Below the pieces are notes generated by a model, which was given only the letters and a program-made list of their open reading frames with translations, was not told where the DNA came from and made no database searches. A stretch of DNA of 64,000 bases, taken from the NCBI RefSeq assembly GCF_001507535.1, contig NZ_LQBN01000001.1:682001-746000 (forward strand), written 5' to 3'. A program made the translations under genes and the position numbers. Numbering within the stretch: the first letter of the stretch is position 1; the number at the start of each line of letters is the position of its first letter. The DNA is from Thiomicrospira sp. WB1 (GTDB taxonomy: Bacteria > Pseudomonadota > Gammaproteobacteria > Thiomicrospirales > Thiomicrospiraceae). Positions 32,173 through 40,928 of the stretch are shown here, one piece after another.

Positions 32173-34354
32173 TTCGCGCCGTGATCGCTGGGTGTTGAAC
32201 GACATCGAAGCCTTTCGCGATGAAAACGCGCGTCTGATTGATGCGCTCAATGCCTGCGAAAGTGAGCGCGGCCTGTTGGGGCAACAGGTCAGTGAGTTGG
32301 AAAACGAGTTTGCGTTGGTCGAGCGAGAGCATCAGGCATCGCTTCACAATTCGGATTTGTACCAGAAGATGTTTGATATCTCTCCGGTGCCAAAGCTGCT
32401 ATTGACGCCGAATATGGATATGATGGTGGCCAACCCGGCGGCCAATAACTTTTTGCAGGCCAGCGACAACGAACCGGTGAAATCCTTTCGTCGTTATTTG
32501 CAAAAAGAGGACAGCGTCGCGTTCATCAAGGCGTTTCGTCAGTGGCAATCGGGTGGCCGCTTTCCTCCGGAGCAGGTGTTCACCCTCAAAACCGGCCAGT
32601 CGTTCACAATCGAGATCGAATTACTCGATAATGTATTTGCCAGTACCCAGCCGCCGGTCTTTATGGTGTTGTATCCGGTGGACTTTACCCGAATCACCGA
32701 TCAGAGCATGCGCCTGTCTCAGCTGGCGTTGCAGCAGTTGCGGGAAGCGGTGATGATCACCGACAGCCGCAGTCGCATCATCAGTGTCAATCAGGCATTC
32801 AGTGAAATCACCGGCTACGAATCGTCTGAGGTGTTGGGTCAAACCCCGGCGGTGTTAAAGTCAGGGCGCCAATCCGATCATTTCTACCATGAAATGTGGC
32901 AGCACCTGCAAGCCCACGGCTGGTGGCACGGTGAAATCTGGAACAAGCGAAAGAGCGGGGACATTTTTCCAGAGTGGCTGCAGATCACCAAAATCTGGGA
33001 CAGTTATTCCAACCAGACGTACTATGTGGCGACCTTTTCCGATATTTCGCCGCGGCTGGAAACTCAGAAGCGGCTGGACCGACTGGCGTTCTTTGACAGT
33101 TTGACCAACCTGCCCAACCGCCATTCCCTGCAAAATCATCTGGATAACCTGCTGCTTCGCAAGCGCCAGCAGGAATCGGAAAAACCCTTTGCCATCCTTT
33201 TTCTGGACCTGGACAAGTTCAAAGAGGTCAACGATGCCTACGGACACAGTGAAGGCGATCGTGTTCTGATTGAAGCGACGCAGCGCATCACCGTCAATCT
33301 CAAAGACAACGATTATGCGGCGCGCATCGGCGGTGATGAGTTTGTGATGCTGATCACCGATCTGGAAGCCGTGGATGTGCCGTCCTTGTGCCAGCGTTTG
33401 ATTGCGGATTTATCCGCGCCGTTCAACATCGGGTCACGCCAGCATTTTTTGAGTGCCTCGATTGGCATTGCCTGCTATCCGGATCACGGCTACGAAGCCG
33501 AGGATTTGTTGCGTCGGGCCGATGCGGCCATGTATGGGGCCAAAACGCTGGGGCGCAACCGTTATCATTGGTTTGACATGGCGCTGGAAGAAAAAACCGC
33601 CTTGAATCATGGCACTTTGCAGATCCTGCGTGAGGCGATTGAAAAGCCGCTGGAGCGCATCGAGATGCATTACCAGCCTTTGTATGACCCAAATGGCCAG
33701 TGGCAGGAGGCGGAAGCCCTGATTCGATTGAAACAGGGCGACGAGCTGATGTACCCGGGCAGTTTTATTGAACTGGCCGAGCACCACGCTCTGATTCAGC
33801 CGTTGGGATTGGCACTTTTTGAGCGCATCTGCGCCGATCTGGCGGAACAGGCATTGCCTGACTCGGTACGGGTGACGGTGAATCTGTCGGTGATGCAGTT
33901 CTCGGAAGAAGATTTGATCGAACAGCTGGAAAAACGTTGTCAGCGTCATGGCATTCGACTGGACCGGTTTAATTTCGAAGTCACCGAAACCGCGGCCATG
34001 GAAAATCTGTCACTGGTGGAAAAAGGGCTGGTGGCGTTGCGCCAGAAACATTGTCGAGTCTTGCTGGATGATTTTGGCACCGGCTATGCGTCGCTTTCGA
34101 TGTTGCGTACGCTCCCGGTCGACATCCTTAAAATTGACAAAAGCTTTGTCGATGACATCGGCCATTCGCGCGTGGACAATGGGTTAATCATTGCCATGAT
34201 TTCCATGGCGCGGGCACTGGGGTTGAAGGTCGTGTGCGAGGGCGTGGAGACGCGACAGCAGGCGGACTGGTTGACCGCGCAAGGGGTGGACTATCTGCAG
34301 GGCTTTTATTTCAAGCGTCCGCAGCCGCTGGCCGGTCTGATGGCGACAATTTGA
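32165..34354 (+). CDS. PAS-PAS-GGDEF-EAL protein (both c-di-GMP domains look intact)
   Basis: The ATG at 32165 overlaps the previous gene by 8 bp, so both are probably translated together. 729 residues: a coiled coil (about 17-60), a first PAS (about 65-185), a second PAS (about 190-305; VNQAFSEITGYESSEVLG), a GGDEF domain with ARIGGDEFVMLI and an EAL domain with AEALIRL. The EAL catalytic set is present: VTVNLSVMQF, FEVTETA, DDFGTGYASL, KIDKSF, CEGVE and LQGFYF. The inhibitory-site position reads KDND, so no RxxD. It could make or break c-di-GMP depending on its PAS input. Its stop codon is part of a 16-bp copy of the repeated palindrome. Confidence 0.93.
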   Translation: MNDSRRDRWVLNDIEAFRDENARLIDALNACESERGLLGQQVSELENEFALVEREHQASLHNSDLYQKMFDISPVPKLLLTPNMDMMVANPAANNFLQASDNEPVKSFRRYLQKEDSVAFIKAFRQWQSGGRFPPEQVFTLKTGQSFTIEIELLDNVFASTQPPVFMVLYPVDFTRITDQSMRLSQLALQQLREAVMITDSRSRIISVNQAFSEITGYESSEVLGQTPAVLKSGRQSDHFYHEMWQHLQAHGWWHGEIWNKRKSGDIFPEWLQITKIWDSYSNQTYYVATFSDISPRLETQKRLDRLAFFDSLTNLPNRHSLQNHLDNLLLRKRQQESEKPFAILFLDLDKFKEVNDAYGHSEGDRVLIEATQRITVNLKDNDYAARIGGDEFVMLITDLEAVDVPSLCQRLIADLSAPFNIGSRQHFLSASIGIACYPDHGYEAEDLLRRADAAMYGAKTLGRNRYHWFDMALEEKTALNHGTLQILREAIEKPLERIEMHYQPLYDPNGQWQEAEALIRLKQGDELMYPGSFIELAEHHALIQPLGLALFERICADLAEQALPDSVRVTVNLSVMQFSEEDLIEQLEKRCQRHGIRLDRFNFEVTETAAMENLSLVEKGLVALRQKHCRVLLDDFGTGYASLSMLRTLPVDILKIDKSFVDDIGHSRVDNGLIIAMISMARALGLKVVCEGVETRQQADWLTAQGVDYLQGFYFKRPQPLAGLMATI

Positions 34355-34367
34355 CCAGGCCTGGTCA
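34352..34367. repeat. ACCAGGCCTGGT palindrome, copy 5 (16-bp palindrome at a stop codon)
   Basis: TGACCAGGCCTGGTCA, whose first three bases are the TGA stop of the GGDEF-EAL gene. The core is at 34354-34365. Confidence 0.9.
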
Positions 34368-34408
34368 GAATTTGGTATCATCCCGGATTATTGTATGCAG
34401 GAGGCCGC

Positions 34409-34795
34409 ATGAGTCCGTTACCCGAACATTTGAAATACGCTGAATCCCATGAATGGGTGTACCTGGATCAGGACGGTGTGGCCGTGGTCGGCATCACCGA
34501 CTTTGCCCAGGGCTCTCTGGGGGACCTGATGGACGTTTCTATGCCGGAAATCGGCGCACAGGTGGCGCAGGGCGATGATGTGATGGCGCTGGAGTCGGTC
34601 AAAGCGGCGTCCGATATTTTTGCCCCTTTGAGTGGGGAAATCGTCGAGGTCAACGACGCGCTGGAAGACGAACCGGAATTGATCAACGACGAGCCGTATG
34701 ACAGCGGCTGGTTGTTCAAGCTGGCGCCGAGTGACACCGAAGAAATGAATGATTTGATGGACGCGCCAGAGTATGAGCGTATGATTGAGCAATAG
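34409..34795 (+). CDS. gcvH: Glycine cleavage system H protein
   Basis: 128 residues from the ATG at 34409, which has AGGAGG six bases ahead; a start 18 bp upstream in the same frame lacks a site. It carries the lipoylated aminomethyl group between the P, T and L proteins of glycine cleavage. The start HLKYAESHEWV and the lipoyl-lysine context LESVKAASD (Lys65) are diagnostic. gcvT and gcvP are not adjacent, so the system is split in this genome. A terminator follows, so it is probably transcribed alone. Confidence 0.96.
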   Translation: MSPLPEHLKYAESHEWVYLDQDGVAVVGITDFAQGSLGDLMDVSMPEIGAQVAQGDDVMALESVKAASDIFAPLSGEIVEVNDALEDEPELINDEPYDSGWLFKLAPSDTEEMNDLMDAPEYERMIEQ

Positions 34796-34842
34796 ATCGG
34801 CTCACAAGCGCCGGATGAATGGCGCTCGAACAGGAATGGTCG

Positions 34843-34866
34843 CGCCCCGAGCTTCGGGGCGTTTTT
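34843..34866 (+). terminator. Intrinsic terminator after gcvH
   Basis: CGCCCCGA-GCT-TCGGGGCG hairpin (8-bp stem) followed by TTTTT. Confidence 0.9.
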
Positions 34867-34924
34867 GGTTATGGACCGGAATCCGTCTGCCATGATCTGA
34901 GGCGAACACGAATAAGGAAACACA

Positions 34925-36133
34925 ATGACGAACAAAACTCTGCCGGAACTGGTGCTCAAAAAGCGTGAAGAAAAACGCCTGAAACAGGGACACCTTTGGG
35001 TCTACAGCAATGAGGTGGACACACAGAAAAGTCCGTTGAAGGCGTTTGAAGCCGGACAACTGGTGAGAGTTGTGTCCGATCAGGGTAAGCCTTTGGGCAC
35101 GGCCTACATCAACCCGAATCAGTTGATTTGCGCCCGCCTGTTGACGCGTCAGAACAAAGTGGTGATCAACGAAACCTTTTTCAAAAAACGCTTTCAGGCA
35201 GCGCAGGCTCTGCGGGACATGGTTTATGATCAGCCGTATTACCGTTTGGTGTTTGGCGAGTCAGATTTTTTACCAGGCCTGGTGGTGGATCGGTTTGGCG
35301 ATGCCCTGGTGGTGCAGATCACCACCGCGGGCATGGAGGCGTTAAAACCGATGGTGATGCAGGTATTGGAGAACCTGTATCACCCGCGAGTGATGCTGTT
35401 TCGCAACGACTTGCCGGTTCGGGAGCAGGAAGGGTTGTCGCTGGAAAACGATTGGGCGCCGGGTTCTGAACAGCCGGAGACGGTGCCCATGGTGGAAAAT
35501 GGCGCAACGTTTGAGGTGCCGATTGTGGCGGGGCAGAAAACCGGATGGTTTTATGACCACCGCAGCGCCCGCGCCCAACTGCAGCAATGGGCCAAGGGCA
35601 AGCGGGTGCTGGATGTGTTCAGCTATGCCGGTGCCTGGGGCATTGAGGCGGCGGTGGCTGGCGCCAGTGACGTGACCTGCGTCGATGCCTCGGCCAAAGC
35701 GCTGGATTGGGTGGACCGTCATGGTGAACTCAATGGCGTGGCAGATCGTCTGACCGGGATTGAGGGCAATGCGTTCGACGCGTTAAAATCCCTGGCCGCA
35801 GAAGGGCACAAATACGACGTGGTGGTGATCGATCCGCCGGCTTTCATTAAGCGCAAAAAAGATCTAAAAGAGGGCACACGCGCCTATCAACGCTTGAATG
35901 AGCTTGCGATTCGTCTGGTCGAACCCGGAGGGTTGCTGGTGTCGGCCAGTTGCTCTTATCATTTGTCGGCGCAGGCGTTGTTAACATTGGCGCAGCAGGC
36001 GGCCCGACAGCACGACCGTCAGCTCCAGCTGCTCTCGCCGGGGCATCAGAGTCCTGACCACCCGGTGCATCCGGCGATTCAGGAAACCGATTACCTTAAA
36101 AGCTTCTTTTTCCGTGTGACCGCAACCGTGTAA
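34925..36133 (+). CDS. rlmI: 23S rRNA (cytosine-1962-C5) methyltransferase RlmI-type
   Basis: 402 residues, close to the usual 396. An N-terminal PUA-like domain (LKKREEKRLKQGHLWVYSNE) precedes a Rossmann methyltransferase with the SAM-binding segment VLDVFSYAGAWGIEAA and the catalytic-side motif VVIDPPAFIKRKKD, then a late SCSYHL motif with the family's cysteine. It methylates a cytosine of large-subunit rRNA. AAGGAA precedes the ATG. It contains one copy of the repeated palindrome, encoding LPGLVV. Confidence 0.92.
   Translation: MTNKTLPELVLKKREEKRLKQGHLWVYSNEVDTQKSPLKAFEAGQLVRVVSDQGKPLGTAYINPNQLICARLLTRQNKVVINETFFKKRFQAAQALRDMVYDQPYYRLVFGESDFLPGLVVDRFGDALVVQITTAGMEALKPMVMQVLENLYHPRVMLFRNDLPVREQEGLSLENDWAPGSEQPETVPMVENGATFEVPIVAGQKTGWFYDHRSARAQLQQWAKGKRVLDVFSYAGAWGIEAAVAGASDVTCVDASAKALDWVDRHGELNGVADRLTGIEGNAFDALKSLAAEGHKYDVVVIDPPAFIKRKKDLKEGTRAYQRLNELAIRLVEPGGLLVSASCSYHLSAQALLTLAQQAARQHDRQLQLLSPGHQSPDHPVHPAIQETDYLKSFFFRVTATV
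35272..35283. repeat. ACCAGGCCTGGT palindrome, copy 6
   Basis: In rlmI, read as LPGLV, a codon phase different from the QAW copies. Confidence 0.9.
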
Positions 36134-36144
36134 AGGCTGTTTTC

Positions 36145-37356
36145 ATGTCCCTGACGCCCACTTATCAGCATTCATCCGGTCATAACGCCAGTCAGATCAC
36201 CCCGTTGGAACGACATCTGGCCCGGCAGACCTATTGGGACGCACCCACGCAGACGCTCCTGATTGACGGGCGCGGTTGGCTCAAAGACCAGCCTGGTGTG
36301 GTGGATGGCGTGATTACCGTGCCTGGCTGGGATGCCATGATGCTTTCCAGAGAACCGATTCCCCGTTATCCGGCACAGATGCATGTGTTGGCCTGGCCCG
36401 ATCATGGCGCGCTCAAAGCCTGGCGTAAGCCGATTCCCAACTGGGTCTGGCAAAGTTGCGCCATGTTTCCCACGCATCAGTTGCGCCTGTTGCATTTTGT
36501 GGGGCGCTATCCTCAATTGTTGGAATTGCTGGATCACAGTCCGGTGTTGGCCTGGCAGCTGGTCAGTGCCGAGTTGGGTGAGGCCGATGTGGTGGCTTTG
36601 CTTCAGGGCAAACAGACCGACTTGATGGCTGAGCTCGGTTGGCCCGGTAAGCGCGAGGCTTTGGCGTTTCTGCGCAAGCTGCGTTTGCGCTTCGTGAACG
36701 ATGAACTGGCCGACAGTGTGGCCACCTGTTTGTTGGATGAATCCCGTCTGGATGCGCTGCAGGCATTGCCCCGGGTGAACTCCATGGCACTGGCGCTGGC
36801 GGCTCGGTTTCCGCAATGGATCGGGACGCGCTTGCATGTGAGTCTGGCGCAGCAACCCTGTCGGCCCATGCAGTGTCAGAGTCTGCTGGCATTGCTCCAG
36901 GATACGAACGACTTGATGAATGCCCTGGATTTGCCTGAGTCAGAGCGCGCGCGCGTCACGCAATGTCGCTATCTCGTGGAAGTGGAACAGTTATATCAGC
37001 GCTGGGCCGATTTACCGACTCTGTCAGCGTCCGAATTTGATCGGACATTGGACGATTTGGCACTGAGCGAGCGCCCACGCCTTTTGTCCGAGCAAGCCGA
37101 TTGGGACCGATTGAGCCGTTTGCAACGCCATGCCTGGTGGGTGGATTGGGCGCGCGCGGAACAAGGACAGGTGCAACTTTATGCGTTTGCGGAATCAGGG
37201 CAGGTGCAAGCCGCGCTGGTGGATGCGACCAAGCGCCTGTCGGCGCCGGAAGCGGCTCTGATTACATTGCGCGGGCTGGACAACGCCTTGCCCGAGGCCC
37301 AGGCCTGGTCAAAATGGCATCTCTGGCTGGTGGGTCAATCCCCAACTCAGGCCTGA
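36145..37356 (+). CDS. Hypothetical protein, tryptophan-rich, unknown function
   Basis: 403 residues, starting 11 bp after rlmI and probably cotranscribed with it. No signal peptide or membrane segment. The sequence is rich in Leu, Trp and Arg, mostly helical in pattern (LLHFVGRYPQLLELLDHSPV; LRRL-type helices), with conserved-looking WQ/HW pairs such as RHAWWVDWARAEQ and WSKWHLWLVG. I recognise no catalytic motif. Base composition and codon use match the neighbours, so it is a real gene. Confidence 0.7.
   Translation: MSLTPTYQHSSGHNASQITPLERHLARQTYWDAPTQTLLIDGRGWLKDQPGVVDGVITVPGWDAMMLSREPIPRYPAQMHVLAWPDHGALKAWRKPIPNWVWQSCAMFPTHQLRLLHFVGRYPQLLELLDHSPVLAWQLVSAELGEADVVALLQGKQTDLMAELGWPGKREALAFLRKLRLRFVNDELADSVATCLLDESRLDALQALPRVNSMALALAARFPQWIGTRLHVSLAQQPCRPMQCQSLLALLQDTNDLMNALDLPESERARVTQCRYLVEVEQLYQRWADLPTLSASEFDRTLDDLALSERPRLLSEQADWDRLSRLQRHAWWVDWARAEQGQVQLYAFAESGQVQAALVDATKRLSAPEAALITLRGLDNALPEAQAWSKWHLWLVGQSPTQA
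37299..37308. repeat. Shortened palindrome CCAGGCCTGG
   Basis: The 10-bp core with one outer T on the right, near the 3' end of the preceding hypothetical gene (AQAWSK). Confidence 0.6.
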
Positions 37357-37366
37357 GCACGGCCGA

Positions 37367-38635
37367 TTACGGCAGGCAGCGCTCGGTCCCCATCAATTCT
37401 TCGTAGGTCTCGCGCGGGCGAATCACGTGCGCCTGGTCGCCATCGACCATGATTTCCACGGCGCGTGGCCGCGTGTTGTAATTGGAACTCATGGTAAACC
37501 CATAGGCACCGGCCGACATCACCGCCAGATAGTCATTGGCTTTGAGAGTCAAGTCGCGCTCTTTGCCTAGAAAATCGCCGGTTTCACAGACCGGGCCCAC
37601 CAGATCCCATTTTGCCTTAAGGCCATCCTGGTGCTCAATCACCGGCAAGATGGCCTGCCAGGCTTCGTAGAGAGCCGGACGAATCAGGTCGTTCATGGCG
37701 GCATCAATGATGGCGAAGTTTTTGTGTTCGGTGGGCTTGAGATAGGTGACCTGGGTCATCAATGCGCCCGCATTGCCGGCAATGGCGCGGCCCGGTTCAA
37801 TCAGGACTTCGCATTCCGGGTCATTGAGGGTGCGCAGCAGCGCATCAATGTAGGTGCTGACTTCCGGGGGCTGTTCGTCGTGGTAATGAATGCCCAGACC
37901 GCCGCCCAGATCCAGGTGATGAATGGCAATGCCTTGATCGGCCAGATGCGTTTTCAGTGCCAGCACTCGCTCCAGTGCGTCCACAAACGGCGCGATTTCG
38001 GTCAATTGAGAGCCGATGTGGCAGTCGATGCCGGTGACGTTAATGTGAGACATTTCTGCGGCGCGGGCATAAAGGGCGGGCGCTTCGTTGATGTCGACGC
38101 CGAATTTGTTGTCCTTGAGACCGGTGGAGATGTAAGGATGGGTTTTGGCGTCGACATCCGGGTTGACGCGAATGGAGACGGGCGCGATCTGATCCATTTC
38201 CCGAGCCACCATCTGCAGGCGTTCCAGTTCGCTGTGGGACTCGATGTTAAAGCAACGGATGCCGACCTCAAGCGCGCGCGCCATTTCGACGCCGGTTTTG
38301 GCCACGCCGGAAAACACGGTTTTCTTTGGGTCGCCTCCGGCCTTCAACACCCGTTCCAGTTCACCCTGTGAGACGATGTCAAACCCGGAACCCAGCCGGG
38401 CCAGAAGATTGAGCACCGCAAGGTTGGAGTTGGCTTTGACCGCGTAGCAAACCAGATGCGGCTGGTGGCCAAAGGCCCGGTCAAAACGTTGCCAGTTTTC
38501 CGTGAGGGCGCGCTTGGAGTAAACGTACAGCGGGGTGCCGTATTGGTCGGCAAGCGAGGCCAGATCCACCTGTTCGGCATGAAGACGTTGGTTCTGGTAG
38601 GTAAAGGCTTCGAAGGCAGTCGGTTGAACGCTCAT
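37367..38635 (-). CDS. lysA: Diaminopimelate decarboxylase
   Basis: 422 residues, typical length. A PLP enzyme for the last step of lysine synthesis (meso-diaminopimelate to lysine). The Schiff-base lysine lies in CYAVKANSNLAVL. CHIGSQLTEIAPF, DLGGGLGIHY and EPGRAIAGNAGAL bind the cofactor phosphate. VGPVCETGDFLG carries the active-site Cys contributed to the partner subunit. The start overlaps the stop of the small lipoprotein gene by 4 bp (ATGA), the common lptM-lysA arrangement. Confidence 0.97.
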   Translation of the reverse strand: MSVQPTAFEAFTYQNQRLHAEQVDLASLADQYGTPLYVYSKRALTENWQRFDRAFGHQPHLVCYAVKANSNLAVLNLLARLGSGFDIVSQGELERVLKAGGDPKKTVFSGVAKTGVEMARALEVGIRCFNIESHSELERLQMVAREMDQIAPVSIRVNPDVDAKTHPYISTGLKDNKFGVDINEAPALYARAAEMSHINVTGIDCHIGSQLTEIAPFVDALERVLALKTHLADQGIAIHHLDLGGGLGIHYHDEQPPEVSTYIDALLRTLNDPECEVLIEPGRAIAGNAGALMTQVTYLKPTEHKNFAIIDAAMNDLIRPALYEAWQAILPVIEHQDGLKAKWDLVGPVCETGDFLGKERDLTLKANDYLAVMSAGAYGFTMSSNYNTRPRAVEIMVDGDQAHVIRPRETYEELMGTERCLP

Positions 38636-38778
38636 GGGGCTCCTGTCGGCGTTTGTGAAGCGGTTTGCTCGGCGGCGGTGTTTGCGCTATGCTCATCCGG
38701 CGGTGGCTGTAAGGGCCCTTTTCGGCCGCAGCCACTTAAGCTAAACATCAGAATCAGGGCAATGGACAAAGCTTTCAT
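38632..38778 (-). CDS. lptM: Small lipoprotein LptM (YifL)-like
   Basis: 48 residues: signal MKALSIALILMFSLSG, lipobox LSGC, then the family signature CGRKGPLQPPP and a low-complexity tail. LptM helps the outer-membrane LPS translocon LptD/E mature. Its place directly ahead of lysA is conserved in many gammaproteobacteria. A longer frame would add 21 residues before the signal and is unlikely. Confidence 0.88.
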   Translation of the reverse strand: MKALSIALILMFSLSGCGRKGPLQPPPDEHSANTAAEQTASQTPTGAP

Positions 38779-38862
38779 GGGCCATCCCGCTTGGGTTTCA
38801 GTCAAAGCGGCTATTTTATCGAAAACGAACCGGGTTCGCATTCAAGATTTGTGAGGAAGCGC

Positions 38863-39543
38863 ATGCAAAAACAGGAAACCGAAAACGCACTGATTATGGC
38901 ACCGGAAACCAAGCCCAGGGCCTGTGTGATCTGGCTGCATGGACTGGGAGCCGACGGCTATGACTTTGAAGGCGTGTTGCCGCATCTGTCGTTGCCGAAG
39001 ACTCATGGTGTCCGCTTTGTGTTTCCTCATGCGCCGGTGCAGCCGGTGACGGTGAATCTGGGCGATTCCATGCGTGCCTGGTATGACATTCGTTCCATGG
39101 ACTTGATGAGCGAAGTCGACTGGCAGGGCATTGACCAAAGTGTGGGACGCATACAGCGTTTGATTGAGGCACAGAGGCAAGAAGGCATTGGCACTGAGCG
39201 CATTGTTCTGGCTGGATTTTCACAAGGCGGCGTGATCGCACTGGAGACGGCCATGCGCTTGCAAACACCGCTTGCCGGGATCATGGGGTTGTCGACCTAT
39301 TGGCCTGAAGCGGGGCCGCAAGAGCGCACTCAATCGTTGAATCAGCCCAGAGGGACGCCGGTGTTTTTGGCGCACGGGCAAATGGACCCGATTTGTGCCG
39401 TATCACTGTATGATGCAGCCCGTCAACGTCTGTCTGAAGCGGGCTTTGACGTTGAAGCGCACACTTATCCCATGCAACATGAAATCTGCGCTGAGGAGAT
39501 CGGCCACATCGGGGAGTTTATAAAGAGGACGCTGCTCGACTAG
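38863..39543 (+). CDS. Carboxylesterase / acyl-protein thioesterase-like alpha/beta hydrolase
   Basis: 226 residues from the ATG at 38863, with GAGGAA ahead of it. The family of carboxylesterase 2 and acyl-protein thioesterases: CVIWLHGLGADGYDFE for the oxyanion region, the nucleophile elbow LAGFSQGG, the acid in AHGQMDPICAV and the His in PMQHEIC. It is cytoplasmic. The natural substrate is unknown. It runs divergently from lptM-lysA, and its end overlaps the next, convergent gene by 4 bp. Confidence 0.92.
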   Translation: MQKQETENALIMAPETKPRACVIWLHGLGADGYDFEGVLPHLSLPKTHGVRFVFPHAPVQPVTVNLGDSMRAWYDIRSMDLMSEVDWQGIDQSVGRIQRLIEAQRQEGIGTERIVLAGFSQGGVIALETAMRLQTPLAGIMGLSTYWPEAGPQERTQSLNQPRGTPVFLAHGQMDPICAVSLYDAARQRLSEAGFDVEAHTYPMQHEICAEEIGHIGEFIKRTLLD

Positions 39544-39947
39544 GCGCTTTTTTGCCATTGGCGCTGAATGCGTTGGGCATGTTGTAACCATTCGGCCATG
39601 TAAGGCGTTTCTTTTTTGGTGAACTCAATGAGCTGTGATATTGAGGCATGAGGTTGATGTAAGCAGTAGCTAGCGATCTCTATTAGGATTTTGAGGTGCT
39701 GGTGCTGCATGCCTGGATTGATTTCAAAGTAAGTGACCTTTGTTAAAATCACAGCTTCCAGTAGTTCTTGCCACTGTGTTGGGTCTAGTTCATAGCGCTG
39801 TTCAATGCTCGAGGTCGGACCGTCTAAAAGCATATCAAGCATTTGCCGAAGACGATAGTCACGAAGTAGCTCCATAGCAGCTGGGCGTAAATTTTGAGAT
39901 AAAGCATCCAAAAAGTTGGCTTCTATGGTGTGGTTAAGTCCAGGCAT
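39540..39947 (-). CDS. Hypothetical protein, unknown function
   Basis: 135 residues, soluble and mostly helical (PAAMELLRDYRLRQMLDMLL; HLKILIEIASYCLHQP). I recognise no family. Its base composition looks more AT-rich than its neighbours. It begins 21 bp after the stop of the PilZ-domain gene and is probably in the same transcript, so a role with that protein is possible (inference). Confidence 0.65.
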   Translation of the reverse strand: MPGLNHTIEANFLDALSQNLRPAAMELLRDYRLRQMLDMLLDGPTSSIEQRYELDPTQWQELLEAVILTKVTYFEINPGMQHQHLKILIEIASYCLHQPHASISQLIEFTKKETPYMAEWLQHAQRIQRQWQKSA

Positions 39948-39968
39948 ACTGACTGAGTCCGTACAACA

Positions 39969-40913
39969 TCAAATGAGGGTTAAGTCTAAGCACTCGTCCA
40001 GCTCAAACTCTTGAATAGCACTCTGAAGAGAATTTTGGGTTTCACCGTCAGGTAAGTCAAAGTTAATGGCAACACGCTCTATTCCTTTATCAGGCATGCT
40101 GCGTGTGTTGACAATGGAGCCATCAAAACGCAATTTTTGTCTTTTTTGCTCAAAATACAATAAAACGTCAACCTTTTCAAATGGTTTGAAGCTTTGTTGC
40201 AAGGGCACGGCAATGCCGCTGGCACTGAGATTTACGGTTTTTTCGGGCCAGTGTTCGGGGGCGTTGAGACGGATGTGGTCGTCATTGAGTTGCCGATAGG
40301 CTTCCAGATGCAAGCGCATATACTGCCCCAGGTGATAAATGGCCTGAACCAGGGGGATTTTACTGTATTTTTCATCGGCGAACAGTTCGAGCATCCGTGC
40401 CATGGGCAGCGGGTCTGGCAGATGGGCATTGGCTTCAAAATGTTTGGCGTCGGAATGCTGAAGTGTGTTGAGCATGGATTGATAAAAAACGCTGAAGCTC
40501 TGTTCAATTTTTTGAAAGTAGGCGTGGGTTTTGGGCGCATCGGGTAACAGGCGATTCAGGCTCTCAAAGCCATGCCACTGTTTTTGCAGTCTTAACCAAT
40601 ATTTGGAGTGCTGTTTGGGGTTGATGCCCTGGGCCATGAGGTCGGCCACTTCACCCAAAAACTCAACCTCGTCAATGATTTCATGAAAAATAGCTTTCAG
40701 CGGTTCTTTTTTGTCCTGAATGTGTTCAACCCATTTGAGCAGAGCGTTTTTTTCCTGGTCCAGCTGTTGGCGCAAGGCGGGAGGGTAATAGTGACTGCCA
40801 TTGGCATAGATTTCCGGGTCTTTCACGGGGGAGGCCGGTTGTACAAAGACCTTGACGGGCATGTCAATGCGAAAAAAACGTCGGGCATTGCCTTTCTGAA
40901 ACCAGCGGTTCAC
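39969..40913 (-). CDS. PilZ-domain protein with a large internal helical insertion
   Basis: 314 residues. ARRFFRIDMPVKVFV near the N-terminus resembles the arginine-containing strand of a PilZ domain. The second hallmark, VNLSASGIAV, appears only at about residue 230, followed by the rest of the barrel (VDVLLYFEQKRQKLRFDGSI, GIERVAINF). About 180 mainly helical residues lie between. The first hallmark is not a strict RxxxR, so c-di-GMP binding should be tested rather than assumed. It is a likely receptor for the c-di-GMP made by the many cyclases in this window. metW lies immediately upstream on the same strand (15 bp). Confidence 0.8.
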   Translation of the reverse strand: MNRWFQKGNARRFFRIDMPVKVFVQPASPVKDPEIYANGSHYYPPALRQQLDQEKNALLKWVEHIQDKKEPLKAIFHEIIDEVEFLGEVADLMAQGINPKQHSKYWLRLQKQWHGFESLNRLLPDAPKTHAYFQKIEQSFSVFYQSMLNTLQHSDAKHFEANAHLPDPLPMARMLELFADEKYSKIPLVQAIYHLGQYMRLHLEAYRQLNDDHIRLNAPEHWPEKTVNLSASGIAVPLQQSFKPFEKVDVLLYFEQKRQKLRFDGSIVNTRSMPDKGIERVAINFDLPDGETQNSLQSAIQEFELDECLDLTLI

Positions 40914-40928
40914 GAGGTGCTCCTTGAA

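Noticed and set aside
37631-38371. A 246-codon open frame on the forward strand
   Set aside because: It is the antisense shadow of lysA, has Val/Gly/Asp-rich composition, no start site and no family likeness.
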